A stretch of DNA of 64,000 nt. It comes from Dermanyssus gallinae (lineage: Eukaryota > Arthropoda > Arachnida > Mesostigmata > Dermanyssidae). Positions 31,225-43,062 of this stretch are shown here, one piece after another. Each line of letters begins with the position of its first letter. Positions within the stretch are counted from its first letter, which is position 1. The notes beneath the pieces were generated by a model, which searched no databases, was not told the DNA's origin, and saw only the letters and a program-made list of their open reading frames with translations. The position numbers and the translations under genes are program-made. The stretch spans positions 1 to 64,000 of the forward strand of contig QVRM01003936.1 of NCBI GenBank assembly GCA_003439945.1, read 5' to 3'.

Positions 31225-34203
31225 ATGGCATCACGTGACGGCAGCAACACCGCCGGAAGACTTAGCTGCCAGACTTGCGGGCGAGTATGCAAATCTGGCG
31301 CGGGCCTCGCGAGCCACATTAGATTGACTCACAATCAACGAGAAGTTCGTGCCACCTTCCCAACTCCTAACCGATCACAGACTAATAATTTGATTTTAAG
31401 TTCCTCACAAAATGACACTGCTGCTTCTAATAATAATTTTAACCCCCCTAGTACTTCACGCGTCTTCCAGCCAAATTGTAAATTTCTATCTAGTACTTGC
31501 TTAAAGGTCTTTAATTCTAAATCAGGTCTTAATTTACATCGTCGTCGTGCCCATCTGGACGAATATAATGAGAACATTTTAGCCCCCCCCCCCCTCTAAG
31601 AAGGCCAGATGGAACCCACAAGACCGTAACTTTTAGCATCATAAGAAGCAGATTTTATATTAGATAATAATGACAAAACACCTAGAGAAATTGACCACCT
31701 TTTAGCTACTAATTTTAACTCACGCACACCTGCGGGCGATTAGAGGCCAACGTAATTCTCAGGCGCATAAGGATCTGGTAGAAGACCTCCGTCAAAAGAG
31801 GTCTCTCCTGGATTCCAACCCTGACGGATTTGAGCTTTCCTGAGCCTAGTCGGCCTCGATGCTCTGAATCAGATGGCCCCTATAATCCATCCCAAAAAGA
31901 TATTATTATATCTAAAACACAAGCCCTCACAAACACATTTCCCAAACGCAACATAATTTCAACAGACCTTACTCATCGGTCAATTATAATTTGCTCAGGT
32001 GAGGACCACACTATCGCCTTAAACGACTTTCTAAACAAACATTTTACACACACTGTCCGACGTCGTGCCTTTAGGGAAACTCCTTCCACTGAAGCGCGAG
32101 TATCTAAAAGGCAACAGCGACGTCAAGACTACGCAACCACTCAAAAACTTTTTAGCCAAAACCGATCCAAATGCGCTCATGAGGTGCTGGACGGCAAACA
32201 CACCATACACAACATGCAGGTCCACCGAAGTTGTAGAACACTGGGCCAACACGATGACACAACCACCCCCTGAAACACTCCCTTGCCCCGAATACACTCC
32301 CAACTCTGATCTCTTTGAGGTTTCCCTCCCTATCTCCCTAGAGGAAACCCTCGTAGCTCTCCGCGGACTTTCTAAAGCACTTGGCTTAGACGGGATTTGT
32401 CTTTCGTCCCTCCGTAAACTCCCGTTAGAAGTAGTCTGTTGTATTCTTAACATACTCTTAAATAGCGATATTGCCTCAGCCCATGAAACTGCTCGCTTAG
32501 CGTTCATCCCTAAAATTAACAATGCCACATCCCCAAGCGATCTGCGACCCCTATCTATTAGTTCATACTTACAACGAACGCTTAACAAAATTCTCTCTAG
32601 ACGCCTCCAGAACTCTATTAAGCTTCTTTCAATACAGCGAGCGTTTCTCCCCTTTAATGGTACCTTCGAGAATCTTGCGGTTCTGGATGGTATCCTTAAC
32701 GATGCCAAGTCTGCAGGAACGTGAGCTCAGACTCGCCTTAATCGACCTCCGTAAGGCGTTCGACATGGTCAGTCATGACCCCGTCCTGTGATCACTTCGG
32801 ACTCGCGGATACCCGGAGGTATTCGAACGCTTGTACCTCTCATCTAAAACTCTCATCAAATTTGGACAAGAATGTCGCACATTTCGGCCAACTAGGGGTG
32901 TTAGGCAGGGAGATCCTCTGTCCCCACTTTTAATCCGGTCCCCACAACAGAATTTAACGTTGGAGATCGGCAATTGCCAGCTAAAGGCATGAGCGATCGA
33001 TGGAGATATCTTGAAGTCGACTTTGACAGCAATGGCAGAGTTGACTCCACCAAGGATATACTCCTTAATTTACTCAACAGACTCACGATAGCTCCCCTTA
33101 AACCCCACCAAAGACTCATATTTTTAAAAGACTTTCTCATTCCCCGTCTCCTATATAAACTGGTCTCCGGTCCCAGATCATCTTACGCACTCCTTAGCGA
33201 CCTAGATAAAGAGATCAGAAAGGTTGTTAAGTCGAAATGGCTTAAGCTCGAAAACTCGGTGCCGAATGCCTACCTGTACACGCGCACTGCACACGGCGGT
33301 CTGAACATCCCCTGCCTCCAAACATTAATTCCCAGACTCCGCCTCTCCCGCCTGACAGCATTACAACACTCCACGCACCTTGATGTCCAATGGATGCTAA
33401 CCACCGAGCACTTCAAAAAAGATCTTGCGAAAACAAGGCTTCTTTGCGAGCGCTTGGGAACCTCCATTGAGACCGCTACACAAGAGACCGATTACTGGTC
33501 TCAACAACTACACAACACGTTCAATGGGGCACATTTTAAAAAAGCACACGAAACGCCCTTTGTACATTACTGGATTAAGGGTATGTCCTACCTATCTGGT
33601 GAGGAGTATTTAAACCTACTAAAGCTCAGGATCAACGCACTACCAACGCGTGCCAGATTGGCCAGGGGACGCCCGGGCTACAACAAACGTTGTAGGCACG
33701 GGTGTCATGCGCCTGAGACGTTGGCTCATATCGCTCAGATGTGCGATACAAAACACAAACAAACGATAAAGAGACATGACGACGTCTGTGATCGCGTGGC
33801 GCATCTTCTCCGCGAAAGCGGTCATGAGGTGGTTCGTGAGCGAGTATTCCGTCGACCGGGCGCACCGGGTCTAAAGCCCGACCTCGTAATAACAACACCT
33901 ACCGAGGTCTTGGTTTTAGATGCCAAGGTTTGCGGCCCGAACCGGGACCTGGCAAAAGCACGGCAGGACAAGATCACCAAATATGACGTCGAGTTCCTAA
34001 GAGCGGCGCTCCCCGACCCGCAAAAACCTCGCAGATTCGGATCCATCACTATCTCTATGAGTGGTGGTGTATGGGACTCCGAATCTGCGAGGACGCTCTT
34101 GGGGCTCGGCGTCACGAAGAGGAATCTTATGGATCTCAGCGTTTTAACTTTGCAAGGAACCTTGAGGATATACCGCTCGCACCGAGTTGACGAGTTGAGT
34201 TAA
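31225..34203 (+). pseudogene. RLE-1 copy B: R2-like retrotransposon ORF, broken
   Basis: The ATG at 31225 opens a zinc-finger N-terminus: CQTCGRVCKSGAGLASHIRLTH (C2H2, residues 15-36) and a second finger with SKSGLNLHRRRAH. A 10-nt C-run at 31585 coincides with the loss of frame at 31599. The middle is poorly readable to 32065. Then comes the RT start (SLRKLPLEV, ARLAFIPKINNATSPSDLRP) with a TGA near 32789. About 270 bp holding the FADD box are deleted near 32925-32948. From 32974 the frame is open to TAA 34201-34203. That part carries RLE CCHC CRHGCHAPETLAHIAQMC (about 33696-33749) and core KPDLVITTPTEVLVLDAKV (about 33873-33929). The layout of C2H2 fingers, RT and restriction-like endonuclease is that of R2-group elements. 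The flanks are not 28S rDNA. Confidence 0.82.
32974..34203 (+). CDS. RLE-1 copy B: intact 409-codon C-terminal half (thumb, linker, endonuclease)
   Basis: This is the longest open part of RLE-1 and may look like a gene in isolation. It begins after the deletion that removed the RT active site. It spans the RT thumb (KDILLNLLNRL), a linker and the complete restriction-like endonuclease. Zinc ligands C-x3-C-x7-H-x4-C are followed by PD...LDAK, where Asp and Lys of the PD-(D/E)xK fold are all present. R2-group endonucleases nick the target DNA for reverse transcription. Nothing suggests that this piece is expressed on its own. No RT catalysis is possible. Confidence 0.7.
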   Translation: MPAKGMSDRWRYLEVDFDSNGRVDSTKDILLNLLNRLTIAPLKPHQRLIFLKDFLIPRLLYKLVSGPRSSYALLSDLDKEIRKVVKSKWLKLENSVPNAYLYTRTAHGGLNIPCLQTLIPRLRLSRLTALQHSTHLDVQWMLTTEHFKKDLAKTRLLCERLGTSIETATQETDYWSQQLHNTFNGAHFKKAHETPFVHYWIKGMSYLSGEEYLNLLKLRINALPTRARLARGRPGYNKRCRHGCHAPETLAHIAQMCDTKHKQTIKRHDDVCDRVAHLLRESGHEVVRERVFRRPGAPGLKPDLVITTPTEVLVLDAKVCGPNRDLAKARQDKITKYDVEFLRAALPDPQKPRRFGSITISMSGGVWDSESARTLLGLGVTKRNLMDLSVLTLQGTLRIYRSHRVDELS

Positions 34204-34860
34204 TAACTGGCTAACTGTGTAACATAATAGCTAAAAGCAAAAAGAACAGCTGTTCTCAAACGATGCGGACGTGTTCGTGTGTGTCTCTTGGAAAGTACAG
34301 CTAAATTTAGCACTTCGCGTAGAAATCCATAAGCATCAGTGAGCATAACATCTGTGAGTCTATAGGATTCGATTACCGTGAAAAGTTATAGTGTGCAGCG
34401 GGACTAATTATTTAGAAGCAGGGTGTACTTAAAACAGTCATCATCACCACTCAACTCCACCGGAATCATCTTCATGTTTTGCCACTACCTCCGCCTTTAT
34501 CACTGTCTCTCGTCTTCAACATCACCACACCAGCATCCTAGTTGCCAACTTCGTCTCTCCTAGCATCTCTACTTCTACCGTAAGTTTCATTGGAGCCACC
34601 CCATCCGTCATTATCATCATTGTAGTACAGTACCGGTCGTATCAATGCTCATCATCAGCAGCATCAACGTTTGGCTTTCTCTTCGTATCACCTACAGTCA
34701 TTTCACCATCACCTGTAATCATCTCTACTCTCATTATCGACACCGCTGTTGTCAATACTCCTTCTCCCCGGATGCCAGTACCATTATTATCAATCGAACC
34801 CGAACTTCAGTCTGCCCGGCAACTGCATTATAAATAAACGGTACTTTGTTGGTAAAAAGA
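34204..34860. other. RLE-1 3' UTR and CAT/CAC-rich spacer
   Basis: The first 200 bp or so is probably the RLE-1 3' UTR; the end is not defined. From about 34438 to 34750 the sequence is rich in CATCATCACC-type triplets. AATAAA is present near 34832. Confidence 0.4.
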
Positions 34861-34869
34861 TGCGGCGCA

Positions 34870-36505
34870 GCAATAGCTAGCCATGCCGATGCAGCGAACA
34901 TCAACAAAAGAGGTGCAACGTGACGTACCTGCGTTCGTGCATGTGGACGGAGAGACGGATGGACGTATTGCTGGACCAACCAACGATGCGAGCGGTCCGG
35001 CCCACCGTCCAAAGGCGGTATGTGGGAAGTGCACCGCATCAAGTCCTGTGGAAGACACTCGCAGCAAAGATCTCACAGGCTGTGGCTCACACGGCGACCA
35101 TGGGAGTCACAAACGAGCCAACCGAGGACGGCCGTCACGGTGAAGACGTTCCAGACGAATCGGAGTTTATCACGGCGGCCCGGTCTAGGCGAGCTCGTGC
35201 GCCAAAGGTTGTAGTAAAAAATAAAGGGGCAGTAATATTTTCAACGGACGACAACTACTTGGAGCAACATTTCAACGATGTATGTGATTTTATCGCTAAG
35301 CACGTCTAAGGAAAGATGGAAGGACCGCGTTTTACAAAAAGCAGAGAGCTTCCAATTGTGGTTGAGACTGAAAAATATAGAGCCACGCTACTATCGTTTT
35401 AGGAGTTAGCTAGTGTAAAGGTATCCGCGAGGATCAGTGGAGGGCGATCCACAGTGAGGTGTAAACTCTCTGGTGTGCATCCCTCAATATCGGAGGCTAC
35501 AATCTTGGCTGCTCTCTTGTGGGGTTTCCAAAGCAATTTGGGTGAAAACTAAAGACCCGAAGACGAATATGGTATTAACCTCCGAACAGGTTATTTTGAC
35601 ATTCGCGAGTGGAAATTTTCCAGCTGGGGTTCGGTTAGAGTTGAAACGGCACGGAGTCGTCTTATATCGGGAACCCATGTAATGTTTTAAGTGTTACAGC
35701 ATGGATCATTTTGCAGCCAACTGCAAACTTCTTAATCCGAGATGCAGAAAGTATGGCTCTACAGAGCACCTGAAAAAGGATTGCAAAGCCCAGGCTCGGT
35801 GCAGTTTGTGTTTTGGCAAACGAAGCCACCTGGGGCTCAAGTCCACATAGACTAAAGCGCACGGAATGATTACAAAAATCGTCCCAAGATAGCATTGGGA
35901 AGCGCTTGGATGCCTCGTGAGTACCACTATGTGCACTTGTGGGCCACATACAGGCATCTGATAACTTCTCAAGGCGCACTTGGTCCTCGGTAGTGAAAAA
36001 TTGGATTAAAGTCAACGAGGCGACATCCAAACCCCAACGGCCCGAATCACCAAAGGACCCAGCAGTAAAAAGTGCTCCACCTGAGACCGTCGGAAATAAT
36101 TTAAATGAGCAGCACGTGCCGCTGCTGAAAGTGGAGAATATAGTGCAACAGGTTATTTCAACGACTATGCCACAGTTGAAAGATTTCATCGCGCAAACGG
36201 TGGCTAAAACCATTCAGGAGGTGATTCCGAGCATTCCGGGAGGACTGATGGGTGTATGTCAGCCACCTCGCCTTTACTGCAACCCACGACCAATGACGCT
36301 GATAGCGCCAGACCTTCACGACAGGACAGAAGCGCAGATCGTGCAACGACATGTTCCTCATGTTTCAAGTCGACCTGGACATCTAAAGACAACGGTGACC
36401 AGGCCCCTAGCGTACGAGAACCGGCAGATCCAGCAAAATTCAGTAGTGGGTGCGCGTATGCAGATAATAATGTGGAACTGTAAGGGGGGGTGTTGGATCT
36501 GCTAG
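34870..36505 (+). pseudogene. ZT-1 ORF1, gag-like with zinc knuckles
   Basis: Several frames succeed one another. An N-terminal basic and polar region runs from 34883 to 35309. A folded region follows (LASVKVSARISGGRSTVRC near 35405, then VWVKTKDPKTNMVLTSEQV near 35537). The knuckles are CFKCYSMDHFAANC (35684-35725), CRKYGSTEHLKKDC (about 35744-35785) and RCSLCFGKRSHLG. A polar C-terminus spans 35939-36505. Stops and frameshifts separate the parts. ORF1 proteins of this build are nucleic-acid-binding chaperones of LINE RNPs. The ORF2 endonuclease seems to start within the 3' part (MQIIMWNCKG near 36460). Confidence 0.65.
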
Positions 36506-39140
36506 GGGACGACGCATGCAAAGGGGTAAGCATTCTCATTTTGACGGAGACCTGGGCGCAAGAGCAGTTTGATATACGGGGATTTTATGGATACTATGCA
36601 CTAGCGTCTTGTAGAGAGAGTCCGGGTAGGCCAAGCGGGGGAGTATCAGTTTTTGTTAGTTCATTGGTGGGAGAAATAAACGTGAAAATAGTAGCAGAAT
36701 ATCTGATTGCAAGTAGCGTCACCCAAGCTAGAAACAATGGCCACATATGTGCAACCGGCGGGGACGGAGTCGACGGAAACGATGATTGAGCGCCTCTTGC
36801 TGGGTATAGAAGCGCCGAGGAAGGCGCCAATAATTATGAGAGGTGACTTTAATGCGAAATTAGAGAGAATTGATACGGAAAGAACGGTAGCCTTGCTAGA
36901 CGTACTCGATGAGATCGGCTGCTGGGTAGTCAAGCCAGGGCGAATGTGTTTACATCTGAATGCCACTCCGGTTCGTCAATCATTGACCTATTTGCAACAG
37001 ATATGATTAGAAGGGACATAATATTTGCAGCGGAAAACTATCCTTTACAGGAAGGGGCGCGACTTAAAGCATATACCGATGGGCATCTGGGTGAAAATTA
37101 AGGGAAATGTTCAAGAGCAAGAAAAGAGGGAAGGCTCAGGAAGAAGGCTTAACGGTAATATTCTAAGACAGGGGCTTAACAAAGTATTCCCGGTGCCAGA
37201 GGCAATACAGATAGATTGCTACGAACGCAGCCTAGTAGGGTTATTTAATTATTTGATACTACCGGTGCAGAAGGGAAGCGAAAGACATTGGTTTAATGAG
37301 CGGTGTAGAATGGTCAAGCAGGCCAATAAATTGACGCGGGAAATACGTAGAACTCGTTCCGGTTATGCAGCCGTTGGCTTCGTTGGTTAAACGGTTGGTT
37401 GAGACATCGTATAAAGAAGAAACGAAAACGTACTGGGAAAAGAAAGAGTGGGCAGCAATTAGGGAGGCAGAGGAATGGCCATATACATGGCTAAGGCGAA
37501 AGGGAAGGAGGCAATGTTCAGTAGAAACGGACAGACTAGTCAAACATTTTGGGAGAATCTGGGCCGGGTCGGATACAACCCCGAAAACGCTGCTAGAATA
37601 TGAAGGCCCCTGGGATCAAACTGCAGAGAAAGCTAGGGTCTGGATAATGAGGGCAATCACTCTCAAGTAAATAATGGAAACAATCGACAGAGCACCACGG
37701 GAGAAAACGCAAGGAAATGATTTAATAACGAATGAACACACGAAAGATACCTTAGTTCTCGCACCATGCTGGCAAGCTCTACTTCAATGGATGCTTGAAC
37801 ACTGGGGAAATTCGACAGACCTAGAGGGAGACGACCTTAATTGTTATTCCCAAAGGAAAAGGTATAGAAACGGAACCAGAGGCTTGGAGGGGACTAGCAA
37901 TAAAAAGCTGCCCATACAAGATAATTTCAGGAATAATAGCGAGGAGATTAGAGTCCTTCTTAGAGGAAAGGGGGGTAATACCAGAGGAACAACATGGGTT
38001 TAGGAAAGGAAGGTCAACTCGCTTAGCAATTGAGGGGCTGCTTGGAGCAATCGGGGATACCCTGTCCAGGCCGAAGAACTGCCTATATGCTGTGTTGTAG
38101 ATTTGAAAGCGGCGTTTAACATAGCACCAAGGGATAAGATACTTGAAGATACTAGCTAAAATGGGAGTGCCGGGCGCAAAGCTGAGGTTGCTCATCAGCA
38201 TCTTAAAATAAAACACGGTGTTGATTGACAATGGGGTTGGAATTGCGGGGGAGGTAATTCAAACTACAGGTGTCGCGCAGGGCGATGGACTATGTCCAAT
38301 ACTGTTTTCCGTTCTGCTAGGTGGGCTCTCAGAACGGATAAGGACGAACTGGACTCAAGAGTGGGCCACAATTTTACTGTACGCAGATGATGTAGTAATA
38401 TACAGTTGTAGCCTTTTCAGACTGAAGCAAGCAATTGATCGACTAGTTACACTCATGGATGAAAAGGACTTAAATGTTAATTGGAAAAAACAGTAGCCAT
38501 GAAATTCTGAAGGGGCGGCCGTCTGGCCAGGGGTGACGTGCTTCAAATCAAGAGAAAGGAATTGAAATTTGTAAATAAATTCACATACAACAGTTTTCGA
38601 TCACACATCCAGGAGAGGGTTAGTAAGGGCACTATCGCAGCCGCGGCAATTAAATGCCCACATATGCATTCGGTCGATGCAGCAGTAGCTATTTTTGAGA
38701 TAAAGATAGCACCCACATATGGTATTTTACTAATATGGGAAAAGGTGGGAGTAGACGAATTGCGTTTAATTGATGGAGTAAGGTTTTTCTTTCTAAAGAG
38801 GGTTTTTGGGCCTTTAAACACATGCAGAAATAGGGTGGTCCACGTGTGTGAAGGTGGCCCACTGCTGACAGAGAAGCTGCAAAAACGATGGAATCTAAAG
38901 AAAACGTGCGCCTTTGACGTTTATATGCGAAACTGGCAAACAAAAATTTGCGAGGTAGACATAGGGAAGTTAAGGGACAGCAGCAATGAGAAGCACTGGG
39001 TGGAGGGCTAGCGGGGTGAAATATCGGCATTTAACAACGGCCTTTGCAGCCCATGGATTTCATTACGTTCTATGCAACGCAGAGGGCTTTCCTGAACCAC
39101 AAGACGAATGTCGATGCAAAGAATGCTAGAGTAAATGTGA
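36460..39140 (+). pseudogene. ZT-1 ORF2: endonuclease / RT with zinc tail
   Basis: The endonuclease start MQIIMWNCKG lies near 36460. The fragments ILILTETWAQEQ near 36532 and GGVSVFVSS near 36638 follow, then PIIMRGDFNAKLE near 36829. The RT is readable as GVAQGDGLCPILFSV near 38270 and LLYADDVVIYS near 38378. The C-terminus reads AFAAHGFHYVLCNAEGFPEPQDECRCKEC (about 39028-39126). A TAG follows (39127-39129), then SKCEKYHAAVCPA in the same frame. About ten frameshifts or stops occur in all. The zinc tail, C-x-C-x2-C-x3-C-x2-YH-x3-C, is shared by all ZT elements in the window. The APE-type endonuclease plus this tail suggests a CR1/L2/R1-like group; the clade is not fixed. Confidence 0.75.
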
Positions 39141-39290
39141 GAAATACCACGCTGCGGTTTGTCCGGCGGTTTGTTTCATAGCAGAACTGGCAGCACGCTA
39201 GATCGATTGTTGTGTCGAAACACTGTGATGTAACATAAACACACTTACCCAGCCCGGGTGTTAATCAATAAATAAAGATATAATAGCTAA
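39141..39290 (+). mobile_element. ZT-1 3' UTR
   Basis: About 88 percent identical by eye to 62975-63113 (the 3' end of the interrupted ZT-1 copy). It ends gcccgggtgttaatcaataaataaag, with an (AATA)-type tail rather than poly(A). Confidence 0.8.
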
Positions 39291-41948
39291 AACTAGAGTT
39301 CGTAGAGAAGAGTTAGTAAGTATTCCCAGAGAGCTAATGCGAGTGGTTATCGTTTACACACATCTATAATTAAGCAGCCAACGTTTAGATGTACTTTAAG
39401 ACATCACACATGAATACAATCTTTTGTACACCAGCGGACAACACTTTAGCCACATACATATTATAGTATAGCATCCGGTGAATTTGCATCTTTAGTTCTA
39501 GATGATCAGCACATGCAAGACAACTTACTTCATGTGGCAGCAGATATTAATCAATGCCTAAAGCATCGACCAAAAAAGGGCACCACAAAGGGCCCTGGAA
39601 ACTTTACCTCTTTGTCGGCCAGTGAAAGGCTTACTAACGACACTGTCTAATTTAACCTGGAGGTTCCGACGACTCAGGTAATATTTGAGCCGTAATAGCG
39701 TACTATTGGCATACAACTGGGCTTCCTCAAGATGAAGAGAATCGTCCAATCCGTCGCAAGTGCCCTTTATAGCATTTTTTTTCGTCGATGACACGGAGTG
39801 AATGTGAAGTGTGACTTCAACGCACCAAGTTCAAGTAAATAGCATTTTTGTTTATATTTAACGATATAGGTTGTAATACAAGTGCGGTATATGCAGGTAT
39901 ACTTTCCAGTAAAGTAGTAAAAAACAAAGGTAAACAAGAATGTTTGAAAATTATACAGTAAGAATGTCTTTTTCGATTTTCTTCTCGCATACATATATAG
40001 AAATACTGATGCCACAATGAAATGACTACAGTTCACGGGTTCTGGATACGTTTAATAGTATCTTAAGTGTTCAGACAGATAAAGTGGTTTTGACTGTCGA
40101 GGCGATCGATGTAATGTGTCTGTAGTGTAGTCTTGGATAGTATGCTTCTCTTTAGTTACATTATATTTCATATAATGACAGGACTAGGGCACCAATGGTC
40201 CTGTTCCCGTCAAGAACAATATCCCGATACATTACAGCGGGAAAAAAACAGGGCGAGGACGAAAACGTTCAACAGGCAGCAGGCGAAATCGAACCGATAA
40301 CACAAGGTGCGTCTGGGGCTCGGGTGACGAATCTGACCCGTAACATTATAAATCAGCTGGCCAGACGGTAAGCTATGTTATCGTACAACAGAAGTGGTCA
40401 TCGGGTACACGGATGTCCAGTTATGCTTACGTAGTAGTATCGCAAAACATCCGCAGCTGGTTTTGTAACTACGGCAAAGCCGACCAGAGACCAGAGACGC
40501 GACCTAACCTAAATAATAGTTAATGTAGTGTCGTGCACTTTATATTTGTAAATACATTTTGTGGCGCAAGAAAGGGACTAACTGCCGTCGTAGGTGGCTC
40601 TCGCATGCACATGAGAAAGACGACCGTTTTTCGTCGAGGGTAAGAGGCTCACAGCACAAGAATGCCGTGGTGCCCGTGCATGCGTATTGCAGTTTTTAGA
40701 GCTTGTCGATAAGACCAGCATTTTCACAAGACAAAAGCCAGTCAATTGGCTCGCTAATATGAGTGCCAATTTTAACTGCAAACTGCGTTTCGTAGTCCAT
40801 ATTGGCTTGGCGGATGGCCAGCGATGAGCGCCTGCAAATCGAAGCTGTACCTACGTATTCTATGCGTAGTCACGTTCTCCTTGCAAAAGTACATAAACTC
40901 TAAATGATAGAGAATATAATCTAACTATGATAAGTTTTAGCACACACCTGCTAACATAACGAGTAATAATAGTAAAGAGAGTTTCATATAATGTTATAAT
41001 AGTTCATTCGTCTTGTGTAAGATAGTAGTAGTATTGTATCGAAGTCGTATTTTATATTAACAGTCAGCAGTCCTGATCATGCAGGCGTTATTACCATAAA
41101 TTGCGTTAGTGCTAGGGTCCCCGCAAGCTCATTCAATTCTGTATTCAGGCTCAATTAGGGACGCGTTCCCCGGTGTGACACTGTAATGATTCAGTATAAT
41201 AAGTTTATAACCCAGCTCACTAACCACTAATCTAAAATGGATAGGTTCAGCCAAAATATTCGTTTGTTGGCAGGTGAGCGTGACTCATGGACCTCACTGG
41301 TCGGCCACACAAGAATGAATTTCTAGCGTCGATGACGCGCCACTTAACTACTTTCTGGTGTCACGTGCAAAAATGTATCTACACTACACCGGGTATTATC
41401 TCCGACATAGCGCATGGTACATTACAAAAGAATAAAATGTGCACTAGGTAATATGTTCTCGGTGCGTAGTAAGATTCTACCTAACGGGAACTCGAGAGAC
41501 AGCCGCCTATTAATGCCCTAGACTAATGCCTCTTTCCCCCGAACTTCCAAGTTTTAGGCAGCTGGTGAAAAACAAATTCCAGGAAGCATCTTCAGTATAT
41601 TCATTAAATCAAACAACGTGTTCCCCGGTTTAGATATATAGATAGATAGATAGATACAGGCATCCTCTGTGTCGATACTTAGAGGCAACGTGGTAAGAAC
41701 TAGTCATATAGTGTACACAATTGTCAAACAGAAGACGACGAATCTGGCCTGGATCCTGCTGCCCTGTACAGGTACAAAACAATAACGCTGAGCGTAATTG
41801 ACAACAAGAAGGTTTTTCTTTTGACAGCCTTGGTTATCAATCAGCCTCCGAAAAGCGTAACCTGCTCCGATTATGGCGTCGCATTTTACCTGATGCATGG
41901 TGCTTTTCCACTGCTTCACTAAGTAGTATCGCTTGTTTTTTAGTGTGC
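39291..41948. other. Mostly unique DNA, no confident gene
   Basis: 2.7 kb without recognised elements. One exon-like segment (40238-40367) is listed separately. A short (GATA)n lies at 41638-41656. Confidence 0.5.
40238..40367 (+). CDS. Candidate internal exon (speculative)
   Basis: 130 nt bounded by acattacag on the left and gtaagc on the right, matching 3' and 5' splice-site patterns. The bounded sequence is open in one frame, with a plausible composition (GEIEPITQGASGARVTNLTR and so on). The polypyrimidine tract is weak and no partner exon is recognised. It could easily be chance. Confidence 0.2.
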
Positions 41949-41966
41949 TAATTATTGTAGAGTAGA
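41949..41966. repeat. Target-site duplication, left, of ZT-2
   Basis: An 18-nt copy of taattattgtagagtaga, identical to 45928-45945. Confidence 0.92.
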
Positions 41967-41986
41967 TAAGTTGTCTGCTAGCAGTC

Positions 41987-43035
41987 GTGATGTTCGGATG
42001 TTCGAAGTGTGTGCTCCCGTTAAAAACGGGTGAACAACTGGTTGTGTGCAGCCAAGGCTGCTCAAAAGTGTTTTACGGGGGTTGTCTTAACCCCGTGCTC
42101 CCCGAGGATGCGCACTCGGCTCCGTGTGGAGCCTGTGACACCCAGGAATCAACTCAAGGTACGTTGTGCGGCCGATTGAGCGAGCTACAGTGAAACTTTG
42201 TGAAACTGTGGTTAGCACACACGGCACTACAGGAGCGGGTTGCCAAAATCGAGGCAATCCCGCAGGAACAGTTTGCCGCACCCCTTACGCTTACAGGGGG
42301 TTTGAACTCCACGCTAAGTGACAAAATTAGCGTGGAGAAAAGCGGCGGAACGCGGACAACGCGGAAAAACAAGAAAGCCAGGCTAGCAGACAGCAGAGAA
42401 GGAGGTGACGTCACCGAGCCAAAGACGAGAGAGCTGGCTGGAGAGACCAGCAAAAACAACCGCGCAGGCGCCAAGAGAAGCTTGGCGTCTGCAGAGTTGA
42501 GTAACGACAGTGGCAACTTGAACGGCGCTGTTGTGGAGATGGAACCACCGGGTGGTGGTACAGCGGCGTCACCAGCTGCAGGTAACACAGCAGATCCAGC
42601 TGGCCCACGTCCGGAGGAGAAGGCAGACGACGATGGTTTTGTTGTGGTTCGTAAGCGACGAGACAACAAAACAAAACATCGAATGCAGCGCGGTAGTGCA
42701 ACAGATGGCATAGGCGGATTGGAAGTCTATGCTAGACCAGCGAAGATCTGCGCCTTGAGAGTGGCACGATTGGCGCAGAAGACATCGGCGGTCGGGCTTG
42801 CAGGCCTGGCTTACTGGCAAGGGCATAACTGTGAAAGCAGTTTGGAAGCTACATACACATGGTAAGTGATGCTGTGTTCTGTGTGGTGGTGCGTGACGAA
42901 GATTACGCAAACTGTTGCAGAAAGGAATTCTGGCCAAAGGGAAGCCTGCTCTGTCGCTGGGTTGGGGACGTCCCCTACGAGAGGATGGTTAAGGAGAGTT
43001 TTAGTGCGCCTGGCGGTCCAAGCCCCCGTAAGTGA
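41987..43035 (+). pseudogene. ZT-2 ORF1 with PHD-like zinc finger
   Basis: The ATG at 41987 is the first in the element. Residues 4-50 hold C-x2-C (CSKC), then CSQGCSKVFYGGC, and finally CGAC. This is a PHD/RING-like set of zinc ligands, as described for ORF1 of CR1-like LINEs. An in-frame TGA at 42191-42193 is the only stop before 42863. The middle is a charged, low-complexity linker ending in DDDGFVVVRKRRDNKTKH. A region like ICALRVARLAQKTS follows. After TAA at 42863 the other frame continues (AVFCVVVRDEDYANCCRKEFWP) to TGA 43033-43035. That end is like the nucleic-acid-binding domain found before ORF2 in Jockey and CR1 elements. Confidence 0.7.
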
Positions 43036-43062
43036 CTGACCAGTTCTAGAACTGCAAGCGTA

